Shown one piece after another: positions 55,781 to 64,000 of a stretch of DNA of 64,000 nucleotides (its first letter is position 1; each line of letters starts with the position of its first letter). The stretch spans positions 352,039 to 416,038 of the forward strand of contig NZ_JNAH01000003.1 of the NCBI RefSeq assembly GCF_000759885.1, in the 5' to 3' direction. The notes under the pieces are model-generated. The model worked only from the letters and a program-made list of their open reading frames with translations, made no database searches and had not been told where the DNA came from. Origin of the DNA: Prochlorococcus marinus str. GP2. Its GTDB lineage: Bacteria; Cyanobacteriota; Cyanobacteriia; PCC-6307; Cyanobiaceae. The position numbers and the translations under genes were made by a program.

Positions 55781-56977
55781 ATGACGCCTGAAAGGCTTGG
55801 ATTACTTTGGGGAATAACTGTATTCGCAGGTGCTTGTGCTCGATTATTTTCTACTTTTTCAGGATTCCCCAGTGTTGTTATTTTATTGCTTTCTGGATTA
55901 CTTATAGGAAGATCAGGTTTAGGGCTGGTTGAGCCTTTAGATCTTGGGCAAGGCCTTGAAACTATTGTAGGGCTTCTAGTCTGTTTAGTTCTTTTTGAAG
56001 GGGGACTAAATTTAAAACTGCCTGAGGGGAATATAAGAAATACTGTTTTGAAAATTTCATTGGTAAGACTTTTTATTTCATTATCAGCTGGAATTTTTAT
56101 TGCTCATTGGCTGGCAGGCCTCTCATGGCAGGTTGCAGGAATATATAGTGCCATCGTTTTAGCTACTGGACCAACAGTTGTCTCTCCGTTAGTGGAACAA
56201 ATAAAATTAGCTTCCCCTCTCTCGGAAGTTTTAAAAGCTGAGGGGTTGTTGCTTGAACCAATTGGTGCAGTACTGGCATTACTGCTTTTAGAGCTGACTT
56301 TAGGAGATCTACGTGGGATTAATGAGGTATTTGTAGCATTAATGCAAAGATTAGGGGGCGGAGTCTTAATTGGATTAAGTGCAGGATGGTTACTATCAGA
56401 AATTTTAAAAAAAATAAAAAATGAAGCCTCATTTGGTATAGAGCTTCAAGTTACCCTTGGATTTATTTTCCTTGTATATGGAATTTGTGAATATTTCTTG
56501 CCAGAATCAGGCTTGCCTGCTTCTGTCGCTGCAGGTTTTATTGTAGGCAAAAGAGAAGTTATAGATAAGGAGAGATTGGATAATTTAATAGGTGAATTAG
56601 CTCAATTGGCAATTACAGTTCTTTTCCCTCTTTTGGCAGCTGACGTTTCTTGGGGTGAATTAAGTCCGCTCGGCTGGGGAGGAGTTGTTTGCGTTTTTAT
56701 GTTGATGGTGATTGTTCGCCCTGTCTCTATATGGATAGCAACAATGGGAAGAGAATTGAAATTAAAAGAAAAAATATTTTTAGCTTGGTTAGCCCCAAGA
56801 GGCATCGTTACTGCAGCGGTAGCTTCTCTTTTTTCTATCAGATTAGAGCAGGCTGGTATCCTTGGGGCAGGCCGTCTTCAAGGTTTAGTTTTTCTCACTA
56901 TATTAATGACAGTAGGTATCCAAGGTCTTTCAGCTAAACCTTTGGCAAATAGGCTTGAATTAGACCAAGAAAAATAA
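55781..56977 (+). CDS. CPA1-type Na+(or K+)/H+ antiporter
   Basis: A 398-residue membrane protein with about 12 helices. Typical CPA1 segments: FEGGLNLKLPEG, VLATGPTVVSPLV (the TDP-like crossover region, here TGPT), LLLEPIGAVLALLLLE, and APRGIVTAAVASLFS near the end. The changed TGP suggests a NhaP/NhaS3-like branch. It regulates ions across the plasma or thylakoid membrane. The cytoplasmic tail is short. Convergent with gltX (7 nt). Confidence 0.88.
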   Translation: MTPERLGLLWGITVFAGACARLFSTFSGFPSVVILLLSGLLIGRSGLGLVEPLDLGQGLETIVGLLVCLVLFEGGLNLKLPEGNIRNTVLKISLVRLFISLSAGIFIAHWLAGLSWQVAGIYSAIVLATGPTVVSPLVEQIKLASPLSEVLKAEGLLLEPIGAVLALLLLELTLGDLRGINEVFVALMQRLGGGVLIGLSAGWLLSEILKKIKNEASFGIELQVTLGFIFLVYGICEYFLPESGLPASVAAGFIVGKREVIDKERLDNLIGELAQLAITVLFPLLAADVSWGELSPLGWGGVVCVFMLMVIVRPVSIWIATMGRELKLKEKIFLAWLAPRGIVTAAVASLFSIRLEQAGILGAGRLQGLVFLTILMTVGIQGLSAKPLANRLELDQEK

Positions 56978-56984
56978 TTTAGAT

Positions 56985-58418
56985 TTATTTAAGACATCTT
57001 TCAATTCGAGATCTATCAGTCTTTATCTCAGATAAAAGCTCCCAACTTTGAATTAAATCCGGCCCACTGAGAGATCCAAAAAAGGCTACTCTTAATGATT
57101 TCATTAATATCCCTTTTTTAACATTATGCATTTTTGAGATTTCGTTTATTATTTCTTTGGCTTTCTCTTGATCTAGTTTTACAGTATTTTGCTCAATTAA
57201 ATAATTTAATATTAGTTTTAGAGATGCTTTGCTATCATCGTTTTCCAGAAAATCTTGACCTTCTTTTTGAATTGTAGGTATTAAGAAAAATGGTTTTGAT
57301 TGATCAATTGCATCTTTTAGAAGAGTCATAGAGTCTCTAAGCAAGATTGCTAATTTGTAGGCCCATTCTTGAGATGGCGCCACCCAACCGTTATCATTCC
57401 AGTATTTCCTCATTATCTCACTTAACTTTATAGATTCCATATTTTTTATATATTGAGAATTAATCCAGTTGAGTTTCTCCCAACTGAATTTAGCTCCAGC
57501 TTTATTTATGTCTGATAAGTCAAAAATTTCTGATATCTCATCAAGTGACAGTATTTCTTTGTCGGTAGATTTTGGAGACCAACCTAAAAAGGCCATATAG
57601 TTCGATAAGGCCTCAGATAAATATCCCATATCTCTAAATTCGTCGATTGAAGTAACACAATCTCTCTTAGATAATTTCTTCCCTTCGCTATTTAGTATCA
57701 GGGGGGTATGCGAAAAAGTCGGCAAATTAAAATTTAATGCTTTATAAATCAAAATTTGTTTTGCAGTGTTTGAGATATGGTCTTCACCCCTTACAACGTG
57801 AGTAATATGCATCAAATTATCATCAACTACAACTGCAAGATTATACAAAGGGTCTCCAATCTCATATCCTTTTGACCTTCTTGACAAAACTAAATCACCA
57901 CCCAAGTCCTTCCCTTGCCATTTGATTTCGCCTCTTATCTGATCCACCCATTTAATTTCAATTTTTTCATCAATCTTAAACCTTATTACTGAAGTCCTCC
58001 CTTGGGATATGAATGCTTCTATTTCTTCTTTAGAAAGACTTCTGTGTCTGTTATCATGCTTTGGAGGTAATCCTTTCTTTTTTTGTTCTTCTCTTAATTC
58101 AGAAATTTCATCTTCTGTTGTAAAGCACCTATATGCAGCTCCACGTTCCAATAACTTTTTGATATAACTTTTGTGAATCGAAATTCGTTCACTTTGCATA
58201 ATAGGTTCTTCATCCCATTTAAGTCCAAGCCATTTCAAGCCATCTAGTATATTTTTTGTGTATTCAGATTTAGATCTAAGAAGATCTGTATCCTCTATTC
58301 TTATGAGGAATTTTCCTCCTGTTTTTTTTGCGTACAACCAGTTGAATAGTGCCGTGCGAGCAGTACCAATATGAAATAAACCTGTTGGACTTGGGGCTAG
58401 TCTTAAACGTTTTTCCAA
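56985..58418 (-). CDS. gltX: Glutamyl-tRNA synthetase
   Basis: A 477-residue class I synthetase, start TTG at 58418. The HIGH motif appears as FHIGTA after RLAPSPTG, and KMSKS as KKLSKRD. DPLYNLAVVVDD and THVVRGEDHISN are conserved in GluRS. Its product charges tRNA-Glu for translation and for tetrapyrrole synthesis via glutamyl-tRNA reductase. The tRNA-Asp gene lies 16 nt upstream on the same strand. Confidence 0.96.
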   Translation of the reverse strand: MEKRLRLAPSPTGLFHIGTARTALFNWLYAKKTGGKFLIRIEDTDLLRSKSEYTKNILDGLKWLGLKWDEEPIMQSERISIHKSYIKKLLERGAAYRCFTTEDEISELREEQKKKGLPPKHDNRHRSLSKEEIEAFISQGRTSVIRFKIDEKIEIKWVDQIRGEIKWQGKDLGGDLVLSRRSKGYEIGDPLYNLAVVVDDNLMHITHVVRGEDHISNTAKQILIYKALNFNLPTFSHTPLILNSEGKKLSKRDCVTSIDEFRDMGYLSEALSNYMAFLGWSPKSTDKEILSLDEISEIFDLSDINKAGAKFSWEKLNWINSQYIKNMESIKLSEIMRKYWNDNGWVAPSQEWAYKLAILLRDSMTLLKDAIDQSKPFFLIPTIQKEGQDFLENDDSKASLKLILNYLIEQNTVKLDQEKAKEIINEISKMHNVKKGILMKSLRVAFFGSLSGPDLIQSWELLSEIKTDRSRIERCLK

Positions 58419-58434
58419 CTTTTTTTAGAAAAAA

Positions 58435-58508
58435 CGGGACCGACGGGATTCGAACCCGCAACTTCCGCCGTGACAGGGCGGTGCTCTAACCAGTTGAACT
58501 ACGGTCCC
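58435..58508 (-). tRNA. tRNA-Asp (GTC)
   Basis: Read on the minus strand, GGGACCG pairs with CGGTCCC in the acceptor stem, with discriminator G. The D-arm (TAGTTCAACTGGTTAGAGCA) and T-arm GGGTTCGAATCCC are intact. Anticodon stem GCCC TGTCA CGGC places GTC in the loop. 74 nt, without an encoded CCA end. It lies between PSHCP and gltX. Confidence 0.96.
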
Positions 58509-58659
58509 AAAATTTTAGTCCTAAATTTAATTAGAACATCTTCTTTAAAATTATCAGATCATAATACTTAATTAATGTTGTTGTAATAAAAAAAATTTAT
58601 TAATTTAGGAATTTAAGAAATATTGGGTTTTAGAGCTAATTAAATAATTAAGAAACTAT

Positions 58660-58854
58660 TTATTTTTGTGGTCTAAAGCCTGCCGGTTCTATCAACCTAA
58701 CTTGGTTACCTCTTGCAGTGAATTCTCTTCCTTGATCACTTTGGACAACAACTCTACCACCAGATTTAACTCTGATAACTCTTGCACGAACCCATCCTAG
58801 AGCTGCTGATTCGAGGACTTTTACTACGTCCCCAGGTTGAAGATCTAACTCCAT
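58660..58854 (-). CDS. Hyper-conserved picocyanobacterial protein (PSHCP)
   Basis: A 64-residue protein, MELDLQPGDVVKVLESAALG onward to AGFRPQK. I recognise it as the Prochlorococcus/Synechococcus hyper-conserved protein, reported to have a Tudor-like small beta barrel and to bind tRNA. Its Gly/Val/Arg-rich, GC-richer codons contrast with neighbours, consistent with extreme amino-acid conservation. The position between tRNA-Asp and tRNA-Trp and beside gltX and rplS supports a role in translation. Confidence 0.93.
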   Translation of the reverse strand: MELDLQPGDVVKVLESAALGWVRARVIRVKSGGRVVVQSDQGREFTARGNQVRLIEPAGFRPQK

Positions 58855-58888
58855 CTTATGAAAAATGATTTACATAATGTTGATCAAA

Positions 58889-58961
58889 CGCGTCGTGGAG
58901 GACTTGAACCCCCGACATCAGGTTTTGGAGACCTGCGTTCTACCAACTGAACTAACGACGC
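58889..58961 (-). tRNA. tRNA-Trp (CCA)
   Basis: On the minus strand GCGTCGT pairs with ACGACGC in the acceptor stem, with discriminator G. D-arm TAGTTCAGTTGGTAGAACG, anticodon stem AGGT CTCCAAA ACCT with CCA in the loop, and T-arm GGGGTTCGAGTCC. 73 nt without CCA. It lies between rplS (53 nt) and PSHCP (34 nt) on the same strand. Confidence 0.96.
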
Positions 58962-59014
58962 ATTTAAATGATTATAAGCGCCTTTGTGACCAATAAGTTT
59001 GTTACTTTACAACT

Positions 59015-59473
59015 TTATCGATCAAAGCGTTGTTTTACGCGAGTAGCTTTACCTACTCTATCTCTTAGATAGAATAACTTAGCCCTCCTTACTTTACCTC
59101 TACGTTCAACTTTTAGAGAGGCAACTTGTGGACTATGTAGCATAAATACTCTTTCAACACCTATTCCTTGGAAAATTCTTCTTACTGTGATTGTCTGATG
59201 CAGTCCTCCATGCCTTTTAGCTATGACAACACCTTCATAGGGTTGAACTCTTTCTTTATTACCCTCTGTAATTCTTACACCAACTTTAACAGTGTCACCA
59301 ACATAAATTTCAGGTAATTCTTTTTTTAATTGTTCATTTTCAAATTCCTCAATTAGATTGCTAACGCTTATCTTTTTTGTAGTTTCAGAAACCAAGTTTT
59401 TTTCTTTATTCTCAACTGCTACATCAGTTTTGACGTTGGTTTCTATTTCATTTTCTTGTTTCTCTTTAGCCAT
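59015..59473 (-). CDS. rplS: 50S ribosomal protein L19 with N-terminal extension
   Basis: 152 residues. The L19 core runs from about 45 on: [21 protein letters not shown], in two blocks, [35 protein letters not shown] and [19 protein letters not shown]. The first 40 residues are an acidic/lysine extension absent in E. coli L19 (115 aa), as in other cyanobacteria. L19 sits at the 30S-50S interface. A PepSY-like gene precedes it by 32 nt and tRNA-Trp follows. Confidence 0.96.
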   Translation of the reverse strand: MAKEKQENEIETNVKTDVAVENKEKNLVSETTKKISVSNLIEEFENEQLKKELPEIYVGDTVKVGVRITEGNKERVQPYEGVVIAKRHGGLHQTITVRRIFQGIGVERVFMLHSPQVASLKVERRGKVRRAKLFYLRDRVGKATRVKQRFDR

Positions 59474-59505
59474 TTTGACCTTTGTTATCCTACAAGTTCT
59501 ATATC

Positions 59506-59814
59506 TTAACCCTTTGACTCACCTTTAGTAACCTTTTTGGTAAATGAAATTGTTTTTGAAAACATTTGAAATCCTGTTATTAGCATCCATAAAACTCCTA
59601 AGGAATTTAATAACACGTATATCAACTCGCCATTATCTCCTAGCCATTCGCCCTCGTGGATAGCCATTAACCAATGAACTTGGTCTCTTGAGTAACCTAA
59701 TAAATCTTTTGAAACCCTGTAAAATAAGCCAGTTATTGAAGATAAAAATAATGGAAGAAAAATCCAAGGCGCCAAAGCTTTATGAAATTGTCTAGAATTA
59801 GAAAAAAAATTCAT
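59506..59814 (-). CDS. Two-helix membrane protein, PepSY-associated TM type (102 aa)
   Basis: 102 residues from ATG 59814; a TTG 12 nt upstream is in frame. Helix one is [21 protein letters not shown], with a conserved N-terminal His, helix two [18 protein letters not shown], and between them [14 protein letters not shown], the pattern of PepSY-associated membrane proteins, whose histidines may bind haem. Function unknown. It is first in a minus-strand group leading into rplS; divergent from map with 92 nt between. Confidence 0.75.
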   Translation of the reverse strand: MNFFSNSRQFHKALAPWIFLPLFLSSITGLFYRVSKDLLGYSRDQVHWLMAIHEGEWLGDNGELIYVLLNSLGVLWMLITGFQMFSKTISFTKKVTKGESKG

Positions 59815-59905
59815 TCCTGTTTCCAATTGTTGTTGGTAGATTTAAGGTAGCCGAATCAATATTGGCTATTTTGATGATATTTGTCTATTACTATTATTTA
59901 TTCCA

Positions 59906-60745
59906 ATGAAACATTTTGCAGATCTCTTATTAAATAAAAATAATTCCAAAACTAATGATCAAGTGCCATTTATTCAGAGAAGAAGAGGAATTGAAATAAA
60001 GTCTGCGCGTGAAATAAATCTGATGAAAAAATCCAGTAAAATAGTGGCAACAGTTTTGAGAGAAATTAATGAATTAATCAAACCTGGAATGAGCACAAAA
60101 GATTTAGATGATTTCGCAGAAAAAAGGATAAAAAGTTTTGGAGCTGTGCCAAGTTTTAAAGGCTATCATGGTTTCCCCTCTAGTATTTGCTCTAGTATTA
60201 ATAATGAAGTTGTTCACGGAATACCCAGTAAAAATAAAATAATAAAAAATGGTGACTTAGTGAAAATTGATACAGGGGCATATCTAGATGGCTTCCACGG
60301 AGATAGTTGTATATCAATATGTGTAGGAGAAGTTAGTTCAAAGGTGCGAAAACTTAGTGATGTCGCATTTAAAGCTTTGTATGCGGGGCTTTCTAAAATC
60401 AAGGCAGGGAATACACTTCTTGATATTGCTGGGGAAATTGAAGATGTTGTCCTAAAAAATGGATTTAGTGTTGTTGAAGACTATACAGGTCATGGAGTCG
60501 GACGAAATTTGCATGAAGAACCCTCTGTATTTAATTTTAGGACCAAAGAATTACCTAATGTTGTTCTTCGTGAAGGAATGACCTTAGCTGTGGAACCAAT
60601 AGTTAACGAAGGTAGTAAATTTTGTAAAACATTAAATGATAAATGGACCGTAATAACAAAAGATGGAAAACTATCAGCGCAATGGGAACATACAATAGTA
60701 GTATTAAAAGATGGTATTGAAATATTGACTGAAAGAGATTTCTAG
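59906..60745 (+). CDS. map: Methionine aminopeptidase
   Basis: 279 residues. The two-metal site is made by DTGAYLDGFHGDSC (two Asp), YTGHGVGRNLHEEP (His), and the later VEPIVNEG and QWEHTIVV (two Glu). N-terminal IEIKSAREINLMKKSSKIV starts the pita-bread domain; about 25 leading residues are an extension. Removes initiator Met from proteins in the cytoplasm. Its stop abuts that of the convergent SDR gene. Confidence 0.95.
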   Translation: MKHFADLLLNKNNSKTNDQVPFIQRRRGIEIKSAREINLMKKSSKIVATVLREINELIKPGMSTKDLDDFAEKRIKSFGAVPSFKGYHGFPSSICSSINNEVVHGIPSKNKIIKNGDLVKIDTGAYLDGFHGDSCISICVGEVSSKVRKLSDVAFKALYAGLSKIKAGNTLLDIAGEIEDVVLKNGFSVVEDYTGHGVGRNLHEEPSVFNFRTKELPNVVLREGMTLAVEPIVNEGSKFCKTLNDKWTVITKDGKLSAQWEHTIVVLKDGIEILTERDF

Positions 60746-61468
60746 TTATAAAGATTTGTATTTATAAATAATTTTGCAATACAAAAAGTTAAAAAATTCT
60801 TTTAAAGGAAAAAGTAGGTAGCTCAGAGGGTTTGGACTGATAATTACTAGATACCTTCTCGAATTGGCTAGATCATAAACTTTCCTAGAGACAAATTTGG
60901 GACTCATTATTCCGATGGGATTTAGTTCTGATTTAAAAGGCCCTAAAATGATTTTTTTGATAACTAATTTTTGCTTAGTATCTTTGTTTAAAAGATTTTT
61001 TTTAAAGGAAACTAATTGCCCAATTAGAGATTTACTTATCTCATATGATGGATTTAAAGCTGGTAAAATTTCTGCCTCAGATGTGTTTATCCAAACCTCT
61101 TTTTTAATTGATGACTGATTTGCTAATGCGATATCCTCAAATAAATTTAAAAATTTAAACTTACTTAATGCATTTATTTGTATAGAGTTTTCATAATTAG
61201 AATTTTCTCGACTCAAATTATAGATACCATGATTCAATATCAAAATATCTATCTTTTTTAAATGCTTTTTTAATTTCGATTCTTTACCACATTCCCATTT
61301 AATCAATTCGTTAGGAGATTCATGATTTATTTCAGAACGGGCGTTACTATGGGTAAATCCAATTACTTTATATCCTTTCTGACGAAACAATTTTGTAAGC
61401 TCTTTACCTAGCGCGCCTGATGCTCCAGTAATTCCAACAGTTCTTTCTTTTTTTGTTGAATTTATCAT
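60746..61468 (-). CDS. SDR family oxidoreductase, second in window
   Basis: A 240-residue Rossmann protein with the cofactor motif GITGASGALGKEL (12-24), LILNHGIYN in place of the usual NNAG, and SYEISKSLIGQL with Tyr and Lys (YEISK). The Ser of the triad lies in INTSEAE. The C-terminus carries a hydrophobic stretch YLLFPLKEFFNFLYCK that may associate with membrane. Substrate unknown. It abuts map on the 3' side. Confidence 0.82.
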   Translation of the reverse strand: MINSTKKERTVGITGASGALGKELTKLFRQKGYKVIGFTHSNARSEINHESPNELIKWECGKESKLKKHLKKIDILILNHGIYNLSRENSNYENSIQINALSKFKFLNLFEDIALANQSSIKKEVWINTSEAEILPALNPSYEISKSLIGQLVSFKKNLLNKDTKQKLVIKKIILGPFKSELNPIGIMSPKFVSRKVYDLANSRRYLVIISPNPLSYLLFPLKEFFNFLYCKIIYKYKSL

Positions 61469-61620
61469 TTTATTTGATTTTGATGAAATACAAAGGAATT
61501 AAAAAAAAATTGACTTGAAAAATTTTTTTTATATTTATTTGATTAAAACTCATAAATAAATATTTGTTTAGTTCATAAAAAAATATTATCTTGAATCTAT
61601 TAATAAAAACTTTACTAATT

Positions 61621-62730
61621 ATGAGCGATATATTATTAATTGGTTCATGTGAGCCATTTAGTGGTAAGTCTGCATTAGTTCTTGGGATAGCAAAAAAACT
61701 TTTACAGAATAAAAAAAAAGTTCGCATAGGAAAACCACTGGCTACATGCATTGAACTTACTAATCTACCCGCAATGTCTTATGAAGGATTAATAGATGAT
61801 GATGTTAAGTTTATTGGCTCTACATTAAATATCGAAGAGGAGGATTTAATTTCTTCAGTAGGATTACTGGATAATATTTCAGCTGAAAAAAGAATTTCTA
61901 ATAAAGACTTGCTTCCAGGAAAAGGTTTTGATCAAATTAAGGAATTGGCTAATGATGATTTTAAAGGATTAAATATTTTAGAAGCGGCTGGAAGTCTTTA
62001 TGAGGGAATGATTTATGGTTTAAGTCTCCCACAACTTGCAGAAAGTTTGAATGCAAAAGTATTAATTGTGAATTTATGGGAGGATTGTAAAAGTGTGGAT
62101 GCATTGCTTGATGCTAAAAAACAATTAGGTGAGCATTTTGCTGGAGTGGTCCTGAATGCAGTTTTACCTAGTGAAGTTGAAAAAGTTAATAAAGAAATAA
62201 TACCTTGTCTTAAAGATATGAATATTGAAGTTTTTGGAGTAATGCCTAAATCACCACTTCTTAGAAGTGTCACAGTTGGTGAACTTGTAAGAAGATTAGA
62301 TGCCCAAGTAATTTGTTGTCCTGAAAAAGATCAATTACTTGTTGAGACACTGAGTATTGGTGCAATGGGTGTAAATTCTGCAATGGAATTTTTTAGAAGA
62401 AGACGAAACATGGCAGTAGTAACTGGTGCTGATAGAACTGATATCCAACTTGCGGCCTTGGAAGCGTCTACGCAATGTCTTATCTTAACTGGTTTGGGCG
62501 AACCTCTATCACAATTGATTCATAGGGCGGAGGAATTGGAAGTACCAATATTAAAAGTGGAATTAGATACTCTTTCTTCCGTAGAAATAATTGAGCAAGC
62601 TTTTGGGCATGTAAGAATACATGAATCAATTAAAGCATCTTATGCCGTCCAACTAGTTCAGGAGCATGTAAATCTAAAAAGAATTCTTGAAAAAATTGAT
62701 TTTCCCTGCAATTTTTCAGAAAAATGCTAA
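61621..62730 (+). CDS. P-loop/DRTGG-domain protein (Pta N-terminal-like)
   Basis: 369 residues from ATG 61621; a TTG at 61591 is in frame. N-terminal BioD-like P-loop ATPase fold (SCEPFSGKSALVLGIAK), followed by a DRTGG domain from about 225, with VVTGADRTDIQLAAL. The same pair forms the regulatory front part of large phosphate acetyltransferases, but no Pta catalytic domain follows. Probably a nucleotide-sensing regulator; target unknown. Confidence 0.82.
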   Translation: MSDILLIGSCEPFSGKSALVLGIAKKLLQNKKKVRIGKPLATCIELTNLPAMSYEGLIDDDVKFIGSTLNIEEEDLISSVGLLDNISAEKRISNKDLLPGKGFDQIKELANDDFKGLNILEAAGSLYEGMIYGLSLPQLAESLNAKVLIVNLWEDCKSVDALLDAKKQLGEHFAGVVLNAVLPSEVEKVNKEIIPCLKDMNIEVFGVMPKSPLLRSVTVGELVRRLDAQVICCPEKDQLLVETLSIGAMGVNSAMEFFRRRRNMAVVTGADRTDIQLAALEASTQCLILTGLGEPLSQLIHRAEELEVPILKVELDTLSSVEIIEQAFGHVRIHESIKASYAVQLVQEHVNLKRILEKIDFPCNFSEKC

Positions 62731-62755
62731 TTTCAAATATAGGAACCATTTTATT

Positions 62756-63268
62756 TTGAGTCGCTCTTTAGATCTACCTGCTACCGAAGGCGTTGATGCC
62801 TTAGCTCAAGAACTCGCCAAAATCCAAGATCATGGAAAAAGGAGAATTGCTTTTTTGGGCACTAGACATGTACCAGTAGTAGATATCCACTTTATTGAGT
62901 TGATAGCAAGATCCTTGGCAGATGAGGGACACGATATTCTTACATCTGGATCTCAAGGAGTGAATGCAGCAGTTATTCGGGCTGTTTTAGATATCAATCC
63001 TGCATTATTGACTGTTTTATTGCCACAAAGCCTTGACAAACAAATACCGGAAATAAAGGCCCAACTTGAGAGGGTTATGCATTTGGTTGAAAAAAGTGAA
63101 AATGATGAATTGCCTTTACCACTTGCAAGTAGCCTATGTAATCAAGAAATCATTACTAGGTGCGATCAATTAATATGTTTCGCTTTCCATGATAGTGAAA
63201 CCTTGCTAAACAGCTGTAGATGCGCAGAAGAAATGGGAAAAATGGTAAGTTTGTTATTTTTTGATTAA
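62756..63268 (+). CDS. Rossmann-fold (LOG/DprA-like) protein, 170 aa
   Basis: From TTG 62756 (MSRSLDLPATEGVDALAQEL). An upstream frame back to 62687 would overlap the previous gene by 44 nt and adds no conserved residues. The central pattern IAFLGTRHVPVVDIHFIEL and TSGSQGVNAAVIRAVL is that of nucleotide-binding DprA/LOG-like folds. No enzyme function can be assigned. It follows the DRTGG gene by 25 nt and is likely cotranscribed. Confidence 0.7.
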   Translation: MSRSLDLPATEGVDALAQELAKIQDHGKRRIAFLGTRHVPVVDIHFIELIARSLADEGHDILTSGSQGVNAAVIRAVLDINPALLTVLLPQSLDKQIPEIKAQLERVMHLVEKSENDELPLPLASSLCNQEIITRCDQLICFAFHDSETLLNSCRCAEEMGKMVSLLFFD

Positions 63269-63334
63269 ATTAATCAATTTCTTTTGATATATACTAATTT
63301 ATGCTAATAATGTTCATGCATTTAAAAATTTAGA

Positions 63335-63832
63335 ATGGCAGAAAGTTTTTCATTTGATGTAGTTTCTAATTTTGATAGACAAGAATTAGTTAATGCTTTA
63401 GATCAAGTAAAAAGGGAAATTTCTCAACGTTACGATCTGAAAGGAACAGATACTGTAGTTGATTTAGATAAAGAAAATATATTTATAACTACTAACAGTG
63501 AACTAACTTTAAATGCTGTGCAGGACATAATTAGACAGAAGGCAATAAAAAGAAACTTATCTCTAAAAATCTTTGACTACGGTGAAATTGAGACTGTTAG
63601 CGGTAATAGAGTAAAACAGACAATTCTATTAAAAGAAGGGATTAAGCAAGAAATAGCAAAAAAAATCAGTAAAGATATCAGAGGTCAAATAAAAAAAATT
63701 AATGTCAGTATCAATGGAGAAACCCTAAGAGTTTCTAGTAAGAGTAAAAATGACCTTCAATTAGCAATAAAGCTTGTTAGTGAATTTGAAGAGTCTTTGA
63801 ACATTCCTCTAAAAGCTAACAACTTTCGATAA
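63335..63832 (+). CDS. YajQ family protein (UPF0234)
   Basis: A 165-residue protein with two ferredoxin-like domains. SFDVVSNFDRQELVNALDQ at the start, RYDLKGTDTVV, and GIKQEIAKKISKDIRG are diagnostic of YajQ. Members bind nucleotides; some bind cyclic di-GMP and act with transcription factors. 66 nt after the previous gene and 27 nt before the next. Confidence 0.92.
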   Translation: MAESFSFDVVSNFDRQELVNALDQVKREISQRYDLKGTDTVVDLDKENIFITTNSELTLNAVQDIIRQKAIKRNLSLKIFDYGEIETVSGNRVKQTILLKEGIKQEIAKKISKDIRGQIKKINVSINGETLRVSSKSKNDLQLAIKLVSEFEESLNIPLKANNFR

Positions 63833-63859
63833 AGTCTTTAGTAAGATTATTTTTAAAAT

Positions 63860-64000
63860 ATGGCAGATTATTCAGAATCTCTCATTAAATCATTAATTGA
63901 TAAAGTAAAAAAATATCCTCGTTTTTCAAGAGATGAATTAGAGAAATTTTGTTGGATGGCAGTTCATGAACATAAGCATGGCGTGTTACCTTCTGAATAT
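63860..64000 (+). CDS. Unknown soluble protein, 5' part (47 codons in window)
   Basis: Starts MADYSESLIKSLIDKVKKYP and continues FSRDELEKFCWMAVHEHKHG to the window edge with no stop. The helical, charged start resembles no family I can name from so little. It begins 27 nt after yajQ on the same strand. The C-terminal part is cut off by the window. Confidence 0.6.
   Translation, partial: MADYSESLIKSLIDKVKKYPRFSRDELEKFCWMAVHEHKHGVLPSEY

Noticed and set aside
62687..62755. N-terminal extension of the 62756 gene
   Set aside because: Overlaps the preceding gene by 44 nt and encodes non-conserved basic residues; TTG 62756 preferred.

Overview
The window is a gene-dense, AT-rich piece of a marine picocyanobacterial chromosome. 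It is almost certainly Prochlorococcus, most likely a high-light-adapted strain. The case rests on very low GC by eye, tiny intergenic spaces, many TTG/GTG starts, and gene content: chlorophyll synthase, cytochrome b6f subunits, PSI PsaF/PsaJ, a high-light-inducible protein, NdhB, phylloquinone and prenylquinone enzymes, cyAbrB, a lone GroEL, and the picocyanobacterial hyper-conserved protein (PSHCP) between two tRNA genes. No phage, transposon, CRISPR or integrase signature was seen.

Layout. 1-4.4 kb: 3' end of murE, an SDR, two small unknown proteins, a class V aminotransferase, an ArsM-like methyltransferase, and a DUF4278 peptide gene whose leader matches the glutamine-II (downstream-peptide) riboswitch with an NtcA-type palindrome just upstream. 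4.6-10.4 kb: a small membrane protein, nfu, mqo-lepA-peptide permease, trmH and a small protein. 10.6-13.3 kb: DCC oxidoreductase, TIGR03643, DUF2256 and a photolyase-like protein lacking Fe-S ligands, then two tiny genes. 13.4-22.8 kb: rsmB, a class A PBP, chlG, hisF, menG, a DciA-like protein, birA, an orphan MacB-type ATPase and ndhB. 22.9-28.9 kb: topA, a repeat lipoprotein, DUF2232, a CobT-family protein and a Tat-type lipoprotein in one tight plus-strand run. 28.9-38.9 kb: aldo/keto reductase, ribE, cyAbrB, ctaCDE (minus) divergent from ctaAB, an ABC exporter and an acidic repeat protein. 38.9-47.3 kb: groEL, fabG, ispD, ldcA, a prenyltransferase, ppx, a RodZ-like protein. 46.5-55.6 kb: petC-petA-lgt-cobM, tatC, an NFACT protein, gmk, psaF-psaJ, tsaD-hli. 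55.8-64 kb: antiporter, gltX, tRNA-Asp, PSHCP, tRNA-Trp, rplS, map, an SDR, a DRTGG protein, yajQ and a cut-off gene.

Functional themes are thylakoid electron transport (petA/petC, psaF/psaJ, ndhB, ctaCDE with haem A/O synthesis, chlG, quinone genes), translation and proteostasis (lepA, gltX, tRNAs, rplS, map, tsaD, rsmB, NFACT, groEL), cell wall (murE, PBP, ldcA, lgt), and cofactors (ribE, birA, cobM, CobT-like). Most convergent neighbours end within about 12 nt of each other or overlap. No stretch over 300 nt lacks a gene; the longest empty gaps are 34332-34595 (divergent cta promoters, AT-rich, no convincing structure) and 4371-4589 (riboswitch/NtcA leader).

The best candidate for a notable system is the nitrogen-sensing control region at 4350-4440. 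Next are the Fe-S-less photolyase-like gene with its conserved small neighbours and the topA-CobT operon. Functional names are from family recognition by eye; no database search was run.
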